From NCBI RefSeq assembly GCF_006716765.1, contig NZ_VFPO01000001.1:124001-188000 (forward strand): a stretch of 64,000 nt of DNA, written 5' to 3'. Positions 36,374-49,585 of this stretch are shown piece after piece. Every line of letters begins with the position of its first letter. Positions within the stretch are counted from its first letter, which is position 1. The notes under the pieces were generated by a model. It made no database searches, had not been told where the DNA came from, and was given only the letters and a program-made list of their open reading frames with translations. This DNA is from Actinomadura hallensis (GTDB taxonomy: Bacteria > Actinomycetota > Actinomycetes > Streptosporangiales > Streptosporangiaceae). Made by a program: the position numbers and the translations under genes.

Positions 36374-36991
36374 TCAGCCCGCGGGGGACGCGCCGCTCGG
36401 TGTGCGCCCGGGACGGGTCAGCGGCCACAGCCCGGCGAAGACGACCAGGGCGCAGACCGCGAAGGCGACGGCGAACACGGTTGACGTCGTGTAGGTGTCG
36501 GTCAGCAGCAGGAACGCGGGAAGGGTCGTGGTGCCCGCGGCGTTCGCCAGGGTCACCCAGCCCGTGTAGCGGGTCAGCTCGTCCCGCTTGAGGCCGAGGA
36601 CGAGGAAGAACAGGAACCACAGGAACGACCAGCAGAGCCAGATGACCCCGAACGGGTGGTCGCGGACGTCGAAGAAGTTCACCCCCGCGAAGACGATCGC
36701 CGCCACCGAGACGAACAGGGAGAACCATCCGACGCCGGTGGTGTCGAGGCCGGCCAGCAGCCCGATCCCGACGTACAGGTAGGTGAATCCGAACAGGTAG
36801 ATGCCGGCCGCCGCGGTGACGGCCGTCGTGTCGTCTCCGGCCGCGACCAGCAGCAGCGTCGGCAGCACCACCTGCATGCCGCCGACGAAGAGGTTCATGA
36901 TCGCCGCCGATCGCGCCTCGACGCGTCCGAGCATCATCAGCGCGTTGACGAACAGCACCGCGCCGACGTACAGCAGCCCCACGCTCGCCAC
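36374..36991 (-). CDS. amiS: AmiS/UreI-family amide or urea channel
   Basis: 205-residue integral membrane protein with six hydrophobic segments, as in the acid-activated urea channel UreI and AmiS. Landmarks: VGAVLFVNALMMLG, IMNLFVGGMQVVLP, YLFGFTYLYVGIG, and WSFLWFLFFL. It should admit formamide, acetamide or urea. GTG 36991 starts it, 14 bases after the fmdB stop; fmdA follows. The end is Pro/Thr rich and cytosolic. Confidence 0.93.
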   Translation of the reverse strand: MASVGLLYVGAVLFVNALMMLGRVEARSAAIMNLFVGGMQVVLPTLLLVAAGDDTTAVTAAAGIYLFGFTYLYVGIGLLAGLDTTGVGWFSLFVSVAAIVFAGVNFFDVRDHPFGVIWLCWSFLWFLFFLVLGLKRDELTRYTGWVTLANAAGTTTLPAFLLLTDTYTTSTVFAVAFAVCALVVFAGLWPLTRPGRTPSGASPAG

Positions 36992-37005
36992 GGGATCACC
37001 TCACT

Positions 37006-37287
37006 TCACGGGCGGGGGAGCAGCGCGTGGCGCGGGTCGGCGGGCGGTGCGGGACGGCGGCGCGCCGGGGGCGGCGCCGACACGACCTGCGGTTCGTGCC
37101 TGCTGGCCTCCTGGGCGTCCAGGGCGCGGGTCAGCGGCGCGCCGGGACGGGTGAGCGCCGGCGCGGTGTACACGCGGCGGGCGGTGCCGTCGCACCGGGT
37201 GCACCGGCTCTCCGGGCGCGCACCGCCCATCGGCAGCGCGAGGTCGAAGGGCCCGCAACGGGCGCAGCGGTACTGATAGATGACCAT
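37006..37287 (-). CDS. fmdB: FmdB-family zinc-ribbon protein
   Basis: 93 residues. The start MVIYQYRCARCGPFD and CTRCDGTARRVY form the four-Cys zinc ribbon of FmdB regulators (putative regulators of formamidase operons). The second half is Pro/Arg rich and probably disordered. ATG 37287 follows GGGAGG; the frame could extend 11 codons further but that stretch has no family similarity. First gene of fmdB-amiS-fmdA. Confidence 0.9.
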   Translation of the reverse strand: MVIYQYRCARCGPFDLALPMGGARPESRCTRCDGTARRVYTAPALTRPGAPLTRALDAQEASRHEPQVVSAPPPARRRPAPPADPRHALLPRP

Positions 37288-37521
37288 GTCGGGCCTCCCA
37301 GCCGCACGGTTACTTTCCACAGAAACTATTTCCTAGGGAAGTGTTTAGTCAAGGGGGTGCGCGGTGGATTCGCCGTCGCGCGGGCTCCCTGGCGACCGAT
37401 CGCGCTGCTGTTGAGGTGATCAACGAGGTCTTCGGAGCAGGAGGGTCGCGACGGGCCCGCGGGCGGCCGCCGTGAGCGGCGGGGTCATTCTTCCTGTATT
37501 AACTATTTCAACATGAAGTAA

Positions 37522-38571
37522 TTAGCTCGAGGAGAGCTGGAACAGGACGTCGAACTCCAGCCCGTCGGCGGCGGCGAGGAACACGCGCTGCCGCAGGTGC
37601 CGGTCCCGCACCTCGACCGGGCCGCGCGGACCGTCGTAGCCGAGCCCCTCGGCGACCGCGTTCATCCTGCGGACGTCCGTCGCGCCGCTGCGCCGGAACA
37701 GCTCGCCGAGCAGCCGCACCCCCTCGTAGCAGGACTCCCCCATGCTGTTCAGCGGCGGCGCCTGCGGCCCGAAGCGGCGGTGGTAGCGGGCGCCGAAGTC
37801 CAGGCCGTCCACGGTCGGGAGCGTCTCGAAGAAGCCGGCGGACGCGAACAGCCCCCGCGTGCCCTCCGTCCCCGACGCCAGCAGCATGTTCTCGTCCATC
37901 AGCGGGCTGAACCGCAGCTGCGTCAGGCCCGCCGCGCCGAACGCCCGGTTGAACGCCACCGCGTCGTCGCCGACCAGCAGCATGAGGACGCCGTCGCAGC
38001 GGCTCCTCTCGATCCTGCGCAGCGGGCCGGTGAAGTCCTGTGTGCCGAGCTGGACGTAGATCTCGTCGCACAGTTCGGCGCCCTGCTCGGCCAGGAACTC
38101 CCGGACGGCGTGGGCGGTCGCGCGCGGCCAGACGTAGTCGTCGCCGACGATCGTCCAGCGCCGCACGCCGAACTCCGCCGCGAGCCGGCGCAGCGCGGGC
38201 CGGAGCTGCCGCTCGGGCGTCTCCCCGGTGAGGAACACGCCCGGCAGCCGCTCGCCGCCCTCGTACAGCGCGGTGTAGACGTACGGGACCCGGCCCGCGA
38301 TGCGCGGGGCGAGGCACTTGCGGACGGCCGAGATGTGCCAGCCCGTCACCGCCTGCACCGAACCGGAGTTGACCAGGGCGGTGACCCGGTCGGCGACCAC
38401 GTGCGGCGGGGCGCCGCCGTCCACCAGGAGCAGCCGCAGCCTGCGGCCGAGGACCCCGCCGTCGGCGTTGATCTCCTCCTGTGCCAGCCGGGCGCACAGC
38501 TCGGCGGAGGGCCCGAAGAGTCCCGCGGGCCCCTGCAACGGCACCACCAGGGCGACGTCCAAGTCGTCCAT
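37522..38571 (-). CDS. AmiC-like amide-binding protein without signal peptide
   Basis: 349-residue type I periplasmic-binding fold: VALVVPLQGPAGLFGPS, AQEEINADGGVLGRRLRLLLVD, VPYVYTALYEGGERLPGVFLTG, RWTIVGDDYVWPR, and SMGESCYEGVRLLGEL. This resembles AmiC and urea/branched-chain receptors. It begins MDDLDVALVVPL with no secretion signal, so it is cytosolic like AmiC of Pseudomonas, which senses amides and restrains the antiterminator AmiR. No AmiR (ANTAR) gene is present here. It lies upstream of fmdB on the same strand (234-base gap with a hairpin) and divergent from a MarR gene (65 bases). Likely inducer sensor for the amide genes. Confidence 0.85.
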   Translation of the reverse strand: MDDLDVALVVPLQGPAGLFGPSAELCARLAQEEINADGGVLGRRLRLLLVDGGAPPHVVADRVTALVNSGSVQAVTGWHISAVRKCLAPRIAGRVPYVYTALYEGGERLPGVFLTGETPERQLRPALRRLAAEFGVRRWTIVGDDYVWPRATAHAVREFLAEQGAELCDEIYVQLGTQDFTGPLRRIERSRCDGVLMLLVGDDAVAFNRAFGAAGLTQLRFSPLMDENMLLASGTEGTRGLFASAGFFETLPTVDGLDFGARYHRRFGPQAPPLNSMGESCYEGVRLLGELFRRSGATDVRRMNAVAEGLGYDGPRGPVEVRDRHLRQRVFLAAADGLEFDVLFQLSSS

Positions 38572-38636
38572 AAACGGGACGTTAGCCGATGTGTGACCCA
38601 AAATACTTTCTACGAGGCGGTAATCTTGGCCGTGCG

Positions 38637-39074
38637 ATGGCTACGACAGGTGTTCCGCAGGGCGAGCTGGACCTTCCGAGGGTGCTCGCGCGGGTCGAGC
38701 GCGACGTGTCCGCCCGGCTCGACGCGGTGCTGAAGGCCGCCGGCTCCACCGTTGAGGAATGGCGCGTCCTCTCCCTGCTGGCGGACGGCGACGGGCATGC
38801 GATGACCGGGATCGCCGAACACGCGCTGCTGCCCGCGCCCACCCTCACCAAGGTCGTGGACCGCCTGGTCTCCGCGAACCTGGTGTACCGGCGGCCCGAC
38901 GACGCGGACCGGCGCAGGGTGCTGGTGTTCCTCTCCGAACGCGGCCAAGCGGAACTCGCCCGGCTGACCGCGCTCGTGGAGTCCGAATGGAGCCGGGTCC
39001 AGGACGCGGTGGGCCGCGAAGAGCTCGCCCTGTTGCGCGCCCTCCTGACCAGGATCTCCACGCACCTTCCCTGA
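38637..39074 (+). CDS. MarR-family transcriptional regulator
   Basis: 145-residue winged-helix regulator: helical N-terminus (LARVERDVSARLDAVLKAAG), recognition region TGIAEHALLPAPTLTKVVDRLVSANLV and wing RRPDDADRRRVLVFLSERG. Such proteins bind short palindromes as dimers and are released by small aromatic ligands or oxidants. I start it at ATG 38637; the frame from 38589 would run over the divergent gene's start. It is divergent from the AmiC-like gene across 65 bases, so it may control the amide gene set and itself. Confidence 0.9.
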   Translation: MATTGVPQGELDLPRVLARVERDVSARLDAVLKAAGSTVEEWRVLSLLADGDGHAMTGIAEHALLPAPTLTKVVDRLVSANLVYRRPDDADRRRVLVFLSERGQAELARLTALVESEWSRVQDAVGREELALLRALLTRISTHLP

Positions 39075-39085
39075 CCCGCCCCAGG

Positions 39086-40072
39086 TCAGTCGTCCAAGAC
39101 CTCGGCTTCCTTGACGGAGGGCAAGCCCACCACAGGACGGTCGGGACGCTGAGGCGCCTTTCCTCCGATGCTCTGGAGCCACTCCCAGGTGTCGGCGACC
39201 GTCTCCTGCACCGGCCTGCAACGGAGCCCGGCGGACAGGGCCTTGGTCACGTTCGAGCGGTGCATCATGGAGTACGCCTCACCGGGTGGGAGCCAGATCG
39301 GCAGATCCGTCCACGGCTGGATGCCCGCCTCAAGAATCCTTTCTGGGGACGTCCAGACGAGCTGGGCATTCGACCCCGTCACCTGGATGCACGCTTCGAG
39401 CAACCCGCGCATCGTCGTGTGCGCGGGGGAGCTGACTAGGTCGAACGGACCTCCGAGCCCTTTCTCGATGGCGTCCAACGTCCACGCGGCGAGGTCCCTG
39501 GCGTCGATGTACTGCAGGCCCGCGTCGGGCGGGCCGGGCGCCAGGACGTCGCCTCCCTGGGCGATCCGCGTCAGCCACCACGGCAGCCGCCCGATGTTCT
39601 CGTAGGGACCGAGGATGAGACCCGCCCGCACGAGCAGGGCGCGGTCACCGAACGCATCGACCGAGGCCAGTTCTCCCCCGCGCTTGGCCTCCGCGTAGTC
39701 GGCGCCTTCATCGTCGTCGGGGGAGCCGTCCACCACGGGGGCGTCCTCGTTGGACCCCGCCGGAGCAGGGAACCGGTAGACCGACCGGCTGGAGACGTAG
39801 GCGTACCGCTCCGCACGGCCCGCGAGAAGGCGCGCGGCGTCGCGCACGGCGGACGGCGCGCCCGACCAGGTGTCGACGACCGCGTCCCACTTCCCGCTCT
39901 CGAGCGCTTCGAGCCCGCCCTCCGCGGTGCGGTCGCCGTGCAGCGCACGGACTCCCCGCGGAGGCTCGTGCCGCCCCCTGTGGAAGACGGTCACCTCCCA
40001 CCCCCGGGTGAGGGCGTCCTCGGTGACGGCCCGCCCGACGAACTCCGTCCCGCCCAGCATCAGAAGCTTCAT
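39086..40072 (-). CDS. NAD(P)-dependent epimerase/dehydratase
   Basis: 328-residue extended short-chain dehydrogenase. The nucleotide-binding motif is GGTEFVG at 7-13 (a GxxxxxG variant seen in plant CSP41-like and actinobacterial reductases); WDAVVDTW and YAYVSSRSVY (with the Ser and nearby Tyr) follow, then ILGPYENIGRLPWWLTRI. The usual YxxxK is not clean (YAEAKRGGE carries Tyr-x-x-x-Lys). The end is Pro-rich. ATG 40072 starts at MKLLMLGGTEFVG; a palindrome (40094-40109) lies upstream. Substrate unknown. It overlaps no neighbour and converges on the MarR gene. Confidence 0.85.
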   Translation of the reverse strand: MKLLMLGGTEFVGRAVTEDALTRGWEVTVFHRGRHEPPRGVRALHGDRTAEGGLEALESGKWDAVVDTWSGAPSAVRDAARLLAGRAERYAYVSSRSVYRFPAPAGSNEDAPVVDGSPDDDEGADYAEAKRGGELASVDAFGDRALLVRAGLILGPYENIGRLPWWLTRIAQGGDVLAPGPPDAGLQYIDARDLAAWTLDAIEKGLGGPFDLVSSPAHTTMRGLLEACIQVTGSNAQLVWTSPERILEAGIQPWTDLPIWLPPGEAYSMMHRSNVTKALSAGLRCRPVQETVADTWEWLQSIGGKAPQRPDRPVVGLPSVKEAEVLDD

Positions 40073-40093
40073 GAGGAAACCATGCCCGCTGTA

Positions 40094-40109
40094 CGTTCTG
40101 TACGGAACG
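40094..40109. promoter_or_regulatory. Palindrome CGTTC-TGTACG-GAACG before epimerase gene
   Basis: Perfect five-base arms, 22 bases upstream of the epimerase start codon in its promoter; a shorter direct repeat (CTGTACG/CTGTACGG) overlaps. Suits a dimeric repressor. No assigned regulator. Confidence 0.4.
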
Positions 40110-40233
40110 CTTGCACGCTCAAAGCGGAACACGCCCAACGGCCCGCCCCCGCGTGGGCCTGCGTTGGACGAGGCCTTGCGTCGGGACCTCAGGTGGCGCG
40201 GCACAGGCATCATTGTCGAGTGGGAACACGTGA

Positions 40234-40986
40234 TCAGCTAGGGCAGGTGCCGCCGGTCCATGGGCAGATGTCCGGGTCGAAGTCGGGCAGCCCGTCCAGG
40301 AACTTCGCGTTGTCCGCGAACTCCCTCTTGATCCAGCGGGCCGCCACGAGGGTCGAGATTTCACCCGCTCCAGCTTGTCGCAGCGACAGGGCCGCAGATT
40401 GGGCGTGTCCGCCCCTCGCCCAAGTGTCGTCCAAGAGAAGTACATGGGACCTCGGAGGCAGAGCCACGTCCACGGTGAAATGCTCTGCATTGATCGCACG
40501 CGCATCCGATGGCCTTGCCGCGGCGTTGAGCTTTATCTCGGTCCCGGGAGCCGATCCGCTCACGATCCGGTGAAAGGGGTGCTCTCCCGGCCGCGCCGGG
40601 AGTGATGGTATGGATGCCCAGTGAGTAATGGGGGAGTCGGCCATCGTCTCTGCGCACCCGGCGTGTTTTGATAAAGCCAGGACCGTGAGCATGCCTACCA
40701 GGCGATAGTGCGCATCGACGCGCGGCCTGGCCTTGTAGCCACGCATGATGTAGCCCGACTGCTGTGCTGCAATCGCATAAGTGACGGGCGCAACCCTGTC
40801 AGCGGTTCCGCTGTGCAGGCGATGCTGCTTGCATGGGAAGCAGAGCGAGTATCGCTCCTCGACGGGAGTTGTGCATACCGCGCAGGTCACGTGCTGTCGC
40901 CGTACTGGATTGCGAAGAAATCCTCCGGCGAAGGCGACCAGAGCCGCGGTTAAGCGTTTCTCCAGTCCAGAATCCATCATCCTCAC
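40234..40986 (-). CDS. ComF-like phosphoribosyltransferase
   Basis: 250 residues. N-terminal zinc-finger pair CAVC...CFPC (about 35-52) as in ComF, then a type I PRTase domain whose PRPP loop reads VLLLDDTWARGGHAQSA (conserved Asp-Asp; ARGG in place of the common TTG). The C-terminus includes DPDICPWTGG. Base composition is clearly lower in GC than neighbours and codon choice is less C/G-ending, suggesting later acquisition. GTG 40986 overlaps the TGA of the preceding DprA-like gene (GTGA), so the two are translationally coupled. In naturally competent bacteria ComF supports DNA uptake, but no other com genes are here; a nucleotide-based or defence role is an alternative. Confidence 0.82.
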   Translation of the reverse strand: MRMMDSGLEKRLTAALVAFAGGFLRNPVRRQHVTCAVCTTPVEERYSLCFPCKQHRLHSGTADRVAPVTYAIAAQQSGYIMRGYKARPRVDAHYRLVGMLTVLALSKHAGCAETMADSPITHWASIPSLPARPGEHPFHRIVSGSAPGTEIKLNAAARPSDARAINAEHFTVDVALPPRSHVLLLDDTWARGGHAQSAALSLRQAGAGEISTLVAARWIKREFADNAKFLDGLPDFDPDICPWTGGTCPS

Positions 40987-41930
40987 GCTGAGACCAGCCG
41001 ACGTAGATCGTCCTCGATGCGGGATTCTTCGCTCAGTAGACCGTCAACGACATCGAGGACCTGCTGGAGACTGCCGGCCACATGGATCCCGGGTCTGTCG
41101 ACGAGCGCCTGCGCCCAGGCGTTCTTCCTGACCACGAGATCGGTCAGGATCACGGGGCGGCCGTGCTCGACCGCCATGCGCGCCTGAGCGCGGGCGCCGC
41201 TGTGCTCTCCGGCCTCCACGACGACCGTCGCCATCCCATAGCCGGACATGGTGGCATTTCGCATCAGGAAGTTGTGCTTCTGTGGAGGCGCGTCGGGCCA
41301 GAACTGTGAGAAGAGCAGGCCGTGGTCGGAGATCTCCCGGTGAAGGTCGCGGTTGGCGGCTGGATAGACCTTGTTTATGCCCGTCGCTATGAACGCCGCC
41401 GTGCGTCCACCTGCGTCCAGGGCCGCCCGGTGGGCGGCGGTGTCGATGCCTACCGCGAGCCCTGCTACGACCGTGATGTCCCGGGCGACCAGCTCAGTGG
41501 CCACACGGGCGGCTATCTCCAGCCCGCGAGCCGACGCGGCGCGAGATCCGACCACGGACACGGCCTTGTCGCCTGGAATGAGCGAACCTCGCGCGAAGAG
41601 GACGGGCGGAGCCTGGTGCACCGCTCGCAGACGCTCCGGATAGCGGCCGTCGAGAATGGTGATGACCGTGTGTCCCTGATCCGTCCAGCTCTGGATGTCC
41701 TGGGAGGCCGCCTCCAGCGGATCGGCCTCGCCCGGAGGGGGCACGAGAGCGGGTGGCACGAGCCGGTGCCATACGTCCAGGGCGCTGCCCGCCTCGACCA
41801 CCTGGGCCGTGATCTCGCCCCAGCGCATGCCCCGAGGACGGGTTTGGAGCAGCGCCACCAGGGCGGCTCTCTCCTCGGGGCTGGCAGTCTCCACGCTGCC
41901 AGCGTACGAGGGTGATCTTGACATCTCCAC
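40983..41930 (-). CDS. DprA/Smf-like Rossmann protein (orphan)
   Basis: 315 residues with the DprA core (about 105-290): VSVVGSRAASARGLEIA, VVAGLAVGIDTAAHRAAL, ATGINKVYPAANRDLH, and VVEAGEHSGARAQARMAVEHGRPV. The strand that in DprA reads RNRIISG is RNATMSGYG. An N-terminal region (about 12-100) may carry a degenerate helix-hairpin or winged helix; the C-terminal winged helix of classical DprA is missing. Actinomycete dprA usually lies in the rnhB-comM region, so this looks like a second copy with a different partner. The GTG at 41930 or ATG at 41924 starts it, inside a nested dyad. Coupled to the ComF-like gene. Confidence 0.88.
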   Translation of the reverse strand: MEMSRSPSYAGSVETASPEERAALVALLQTRPRGMRWGEITAQVVEAGSALDVWHRLVPPALVPPPGEADPLEAASQDIQSWTDQGHTVITILDGRYPERLRAVHQAPPVLFARGSLIPGDKAVSVVGSRAASARGLEIAARVATELVARDITVVAGLAVGIDTAAHRAALDAGGRTAAFIATGINKVYPAANRDLHREISDHGLLFSQFWPDAPPQKHNFLMRNATMSGYGMATVVVEAGEHSGARAQARMAVEHGRPVILTDLVVRKNAWAQALVDRPGIHVAGSLQQVLDVVDGLLSEESRIEDDLRRLVSA

Positions 41931-41986
41931 ACTCCGGCCCCGACTCGAATGTCCGTTCGATCATCTCATGTCGAGTCGAGGTGTGG
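41927..41986. promoter_or_regulatory. Nested dyad across the start of the DprA-like gene
   Basis: Outer arms CCACAC (41927) / GTGTGG (41981) and inner arms CGACTCGA (41941) / TCGAGTCG (41971), around a 22-base centre. Part of it overlaps the start codon. It fits an operator or an RNA fold controlling start access. Confidence 0.55.
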
Positions 41987-41994
41987 GGAGGGAC

Positions 41995-42019
41995 CCGGCC
42001 GCCCGGGGCGGGCGGCCGG
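41995..42019 (-). terminator. Terminator after clpB
   Basis: CCGGCCGCCCG / CGGGCGGCCGG, 11 pairs with a GGG loop, three bases past the clpB stop on the minus strand. Confidence 0.8.
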
Positions 42020-42021
42020 GG

Positions 42022-44619
<2,598 letters not shown>

Positions 44620-44636
44620 GGTCCAGCCCCCGTCGA

Positions 44637-45101
44637 CTAGCTCTGGTCCCGGTTGCGCTGGTGCCACACCACGACGCTGGTCTGCCTGATGGGCACCAGG
44701 TCGGCGCCGGGAGTGCCGCCCTGATCGCCGTGCCGCCGTCGCTGCTGCGCCAGCCGCGCCGCGACGGAACGGGTCGATTCGAGTTCGTTGGCGAGCTCCT
44801 CCAGCGCCGCGTGCGCCTTCGCGAGCTCGTCCCGGAGCCGCACGTTCTCCCGCTGCAGCTCCAGGATGTGCTTGATCCCGGAGAGGTTGACGCCCTCCTC
44901 CTGGGAGAGCCGCTGGATCTCGCGGAGCATCACGATGTCGCGCATCGAGTAGCGGCGGCCGCGGCCCGGGGTGCGGCCGGGGGACACCAGGCCCATCCGG
45001 TCGTAGGTCCGCAGCGTCTGCGGGTGCAGCCCGGACAGCTGCGCCGCCACCGAGATCACGTAAACCGGAGTGTCATCGCCGACGAAACCATCAGTGCTCA
45101 T
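44637..45101 (-). CDS. hspR: Heat-shock repressor HspR (MerR family)
   Basis: 154 residues. MerR winged helix at the N-terminus ([32 protein letters not shown]), wing [18 protein letters not shown], then a coiled coil [22 protein letters not shown]. HspR represses the dnaK operon by binding HAIR sites and uses DnaK as co-repressor. A HAIR-like site lies upstream of dnaK at 49211. It is placed between dnaJ and clpB on the same strand, the classical actinobacterial order. Confidence 0.96.
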   Translation of the reverse strand: MSTDGFVGDDTPVYVISVAAQLSGLHPQTLRTYDRMGLVSPGRTPGRGRRYSMRDIVMLREIQRLSQEEGVNLSGIKHILELQRENVRLRDELAKAHAALEELANELESTRSVAARLAQQRRRHGDQGGTPGADLVPIRQTSVVVWHQRNRDQS

Positions 45102-45229
45102 GGCTCACTTCGCTCACCCGCGGCCGGGAGATCCACGCGCCGCCTTCCCTCGTCGCGTACTCGCTCGTCACTCGCTCATCGCGCTCCCCGGTCCAGGCCC
45201 GGACGGCGTGCTCCCGGCCGCTCATGAAC

Positions 45230-46384
45230 TCACTCCTGCCTGGCCTGCCGAAGGAGCTCGGCCCGGATGTCGTCGCCGGAGGTCGACTCGCGCAGCCGTT
45301 CGAGCGCCTCCCGGGCCCGGTCGTCGAGCTTCTGCGGGACCTGCACGTCCACGGTGACGAGCAGGTCGCCCTTCGTGCCGTCGCGGCGGGGCGCGCCGCG
45401 ACCCTTCACCCGGAACGTGCGGCCGTTCGGCGTGCCCTCCGGCAGGCGCAGCGTCACCGGCTGCCCCTGGAACGTCGGCACGCGGATCTCCGCGCCCAGC
45501 GCCGCCTCCGGGAACGTCACCGGCACGGTCAGCGTCAGGTTGTCGCCGCTGCGGCCGAACACCGGGTGCGGGAGCACCTTGATGTTGACGTACAGGTCGC
45601 CGTTCGGGCCCCCGTTCTCGCCCGGCGCGCCCTTGCCCTTCAGCCGGATCTTCTGCCCGTCGGCGACGCCCGCCGGGATCCGCGCCTGGATCGTGCGGGT
45701 GCCGGTGGCGCGGCCGCTGCCGAAGCAGACCGGGCACGGGTCGTCGACGACGAGACCCCGCCCGCGGCAGTCCCGGCACGGCTCCTGGAACCCGAAGCTG
45801 CCGAGGTTGCGGGTCTCGTGCCCGGTGCCCTCGCAGTTCGGGCAGACCCGCGGCACGGTGCCGGCCTTGGCGCCGGTCCCGCGGCAGGCGTTGCAGGCGG
45901 CCTCGCTCGTGAGCTTGATCGGGACGGTCACGCCGTTCATCGCGCGGCCGAACGACAGCGTCACCTCGGTCTCGACGTCCGCGCCGCGCCGGCCGCGCCG
46001 CGTCGTCCCCGTGGTGCGGCCGCGGCCGAACAGCCCGCCGAACAGGTCGCCCAGGCGGTCGCCGGCGCCCGTCTGCGTCCCCCCGGGCTGGCCGAACAGG
46101 TCGCCGAGGTCGAACGGGAAGCCGCCGCCCTGCTGGCCGCGGAAGCCGCCCGGCATGGACCGCACCGCGTCGTACTCCTTGCGGCGCTTCTCGTCCGAGA
46201 GGACGTCGTAGGCCTCGGAGACCTCCTTGAAGCGCTCCTCGGCCTCGGCGTCGCCCTTGTTGGCGTCCGGGTGGTACTTGCGCGCCAGCTTCCGGTAGGC
46301 CTTCTTGATCTCCTCCTGTGAGGCCGTCTTCGCGACACCGAGGACCTTGTAGTAGTCCTTCTCCAGGTAGTCCTTGGTGCTCAC
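45230..46384 (-). CDS. dnaJ: Chaperone DnaJ
   Basis: 384-residue Hsp40 co-chaperone. J domain (about 10-75) with the HPD motif in KYHPDANKG; Gly/Phe-rich region ([17 protein letters not shown] area); zinc domain with four CxxCxGxG repeats: [32 protein letters not shown]; two C-terminal beta domains. GTG 46384 ([17 protein letters not shown]) is preferred; the frame from 46417 adds a non-conserved leader. Third gene of the dnaK operon. Confidence 0.97.
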   Translation of the reverse strand: MSTKDYLEKDYYKVLGVAKTASQEEIKKAYRKLARKYHPDANKGDAEAEERFKEVSEAYDVLSDEKRRKEYDAVRSMPGGFRGQQGGGFPFDLGDLFGQPGGTQTGAGDRLGDLFGGLFGRGRTTGTTRRGRRGADVETEVTLSFGRAMNGVTVPIKLTSEAACNACRGTGAKAGTVPRVCPNCEGTGHETRNLGSFGFQEPCRDCRGRGLVVDDPCPVCFGSGRATGTRTIQARIPAGVADGQKIRLKGKGAPGENGGPNGDLYVNIKVLPHPVFGRSGDNLTLTVPVTFPEAALGAEIRVPTFQGQPVTLRLPEGTPNGRTFRVKGRGAPRRDGTKGDLLVTVDVQVPQKLDDRAREALERLRESTSGDDIRAELLRQARQE

Positions 46385-46525
46385 GGCGCCCCGCCTTCTG
46401 CTATCGCCACTTGCCACATGTCTTCACGCCGCCCGGCGGCCCGTCCCGGCCGTCGCGGCCGGGACGGGACACCGGGTCCATCTCGGGGGAACGGGCCCCC
46501 GGAACCGCGAGCCCGGGGTCGCGGG

Positions 46526-47235
46526 TCACGCTCCGTCGCCGCCCGCCGTGCCGCCGGACTCGCCGGCCTCACCGGAGCCGGCCTCACCGGCCTCACCGGT
46601 CTCGCCGGATCGGCCGTCGGCCTCGTCGCCGGACTTGCCGGCGTCCGGGTCGGGATCGGCCACCGCCACGCGCGCCGGACGCAGTATCCGCTCGCCGATC
46701 CGGTAGCCGGGCTGGAGGACCTCCACGACGCTCGTCTCGGTCACCTCGGGCGACAGCGAGTGCATGAGCGCCTCGTGGACGGTCGGGTCGAAGGGCTCGC
46801 CCTTCTCGCCGTACTTCACCAGCCCGAGCTTGCCCGTGATCGCCTCCAGGCTCTCGGCGACGGACTTGAAGCCGCCGTGGAGCTCGTCGTGCTCACGGGC
46901 GCGGCCGATGTCGTCCAGCACCGGGAGCAGCTCGGTCAGCACCTGACCGAGGGCCTGCTCGCGGACCGCGACCCGGTCGCGCTCGACGCGCTTGCGGTAG
47001 TTGTCGTACTCGGCCTTCAGCCGCTGGAGGTCGGAGAGACGCTCCGAGAGCTGGGCCTTCAGCGAGGAGATCTCGTCGCCGGTGCCCGTGGCGCCGTCGC
47101 CCGAGGCGGCGGGGGCCTCCGGCGCGGACGGCGTCGCCGCCGCCTGCGCCCGGACCTCGCCGGTCTCGGGGTCGATGCGCCGCCTGTCGCGGATCACCGG
47201 GCCCTCCTTCTCCTCGCCCTCGCCGGGAGAGGACG

Positions 47236-47239
<4 letters not shown>
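46526..47239 (-). CDS. grpE: Nucleotide exchange factor GrpE
   Basis: 237 residues. Disordered acidic N-terminus, long dimerisation helix ([25 protein letters not shown] region), and the beta domain with [11 protein letters not shown] and [24 protein letters not shown], all typical. The last 35 residues are a Gly/Glu/Ala-rich acidic tail, longer than usual. It overlaps the dnaK stop by four bases (ATGA), so translation is coupled. Confidence 0.96.
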
Positions 47240-49098
<1,859 letters not shown>

Positions 49099-49210
49099 GT
49101 TCTCGTCCTCCGTCGTTGTCCGGTGTTATCGCCCCCCGGTCGCCCCCGGGGTGCGGCCGGTTCGCTTGCTGTCCGCAAGGTTGCCGCCGCGGGTCCCGGT
49201 TGTCAAATGA

Positions 49211-49231
49211 CTTGAGCGGACCCGGCTCAAC
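49211..49231 (-). promoter_or_regulatory. HAIR site (HspR-binding inverted repeat) upstream of dnaK
   Basis: CTTGAGC-GGACCCG-GCTCAAC: seven-base arms with a seven-base spacer matching the HspR consensus CTTGAGT-N7-ACTCAAG in five to six positions per arm. It lies 112 bases upstream of the dnaK start in the most AT-rich part of the gap. Confidence 0.85.
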
Positions 49232-49444
49232 TTTGCTGACGCCCTCTTCAACAGGACGATTGAGCCGTGTATTCCGGTTCCCGCGAGGGCGCCGTCAAAC
49301 GAGAGTTCGCCCCTCGGGAGGAGACCGGGCCGCCGCCCGTCCCCCCAGAGAATGACGGCGGACCCCGGCCGGTATCAGGGACGCCGCTCCGGCCGCCCCG
49401 GCACGGTGCCGCCCGCCCCGCACAGCGCCCGGCCGCCCGGGTCC

Positions 49445-49489
49445 CCTTCCCAAGCGGCCCCCTTCCCAAGCGGCCCCCTTCCCGGGCGG
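49445..49489. repeat. Tandem 16-base repeat CCTTCCCAAGCGGCCC
   Basis: Two exact units (49445 and 49461) and a partial third (49477). It is about 100 bases upstream of the sigma-factor-like fusion remnant and may be its leader region. Confidence 0.85.
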
Positions 49490-49585
49490 TCGCCCTTCTC
49501 CGCCGGGAGGTCGGACGCCCCGGTAAGAAGCGAGGGCCCCGGACCACTACCCCGGTGACGAACCCCCGGACGAAGGGCCCAGACC

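Larger units (their letters stand above)
49099..49585. other. dnaK promoter region and remainder
   Basis: 487 bases upstream of dnaK (minus) and of the fusion remnant (plus). It includes the HAIR site and a 16-base tandem repeat. No further gene was accepted; long Arg/Pro-rich frames on both strands are composition artefacts. Confidence 0.6.

Noticed and set aside
37309..37326. GlnR-box-like GTTAC...GAAAC upstream of fmdB
   Set aside because: Spacing is eight bases instead of six and a second half-pair is missing.
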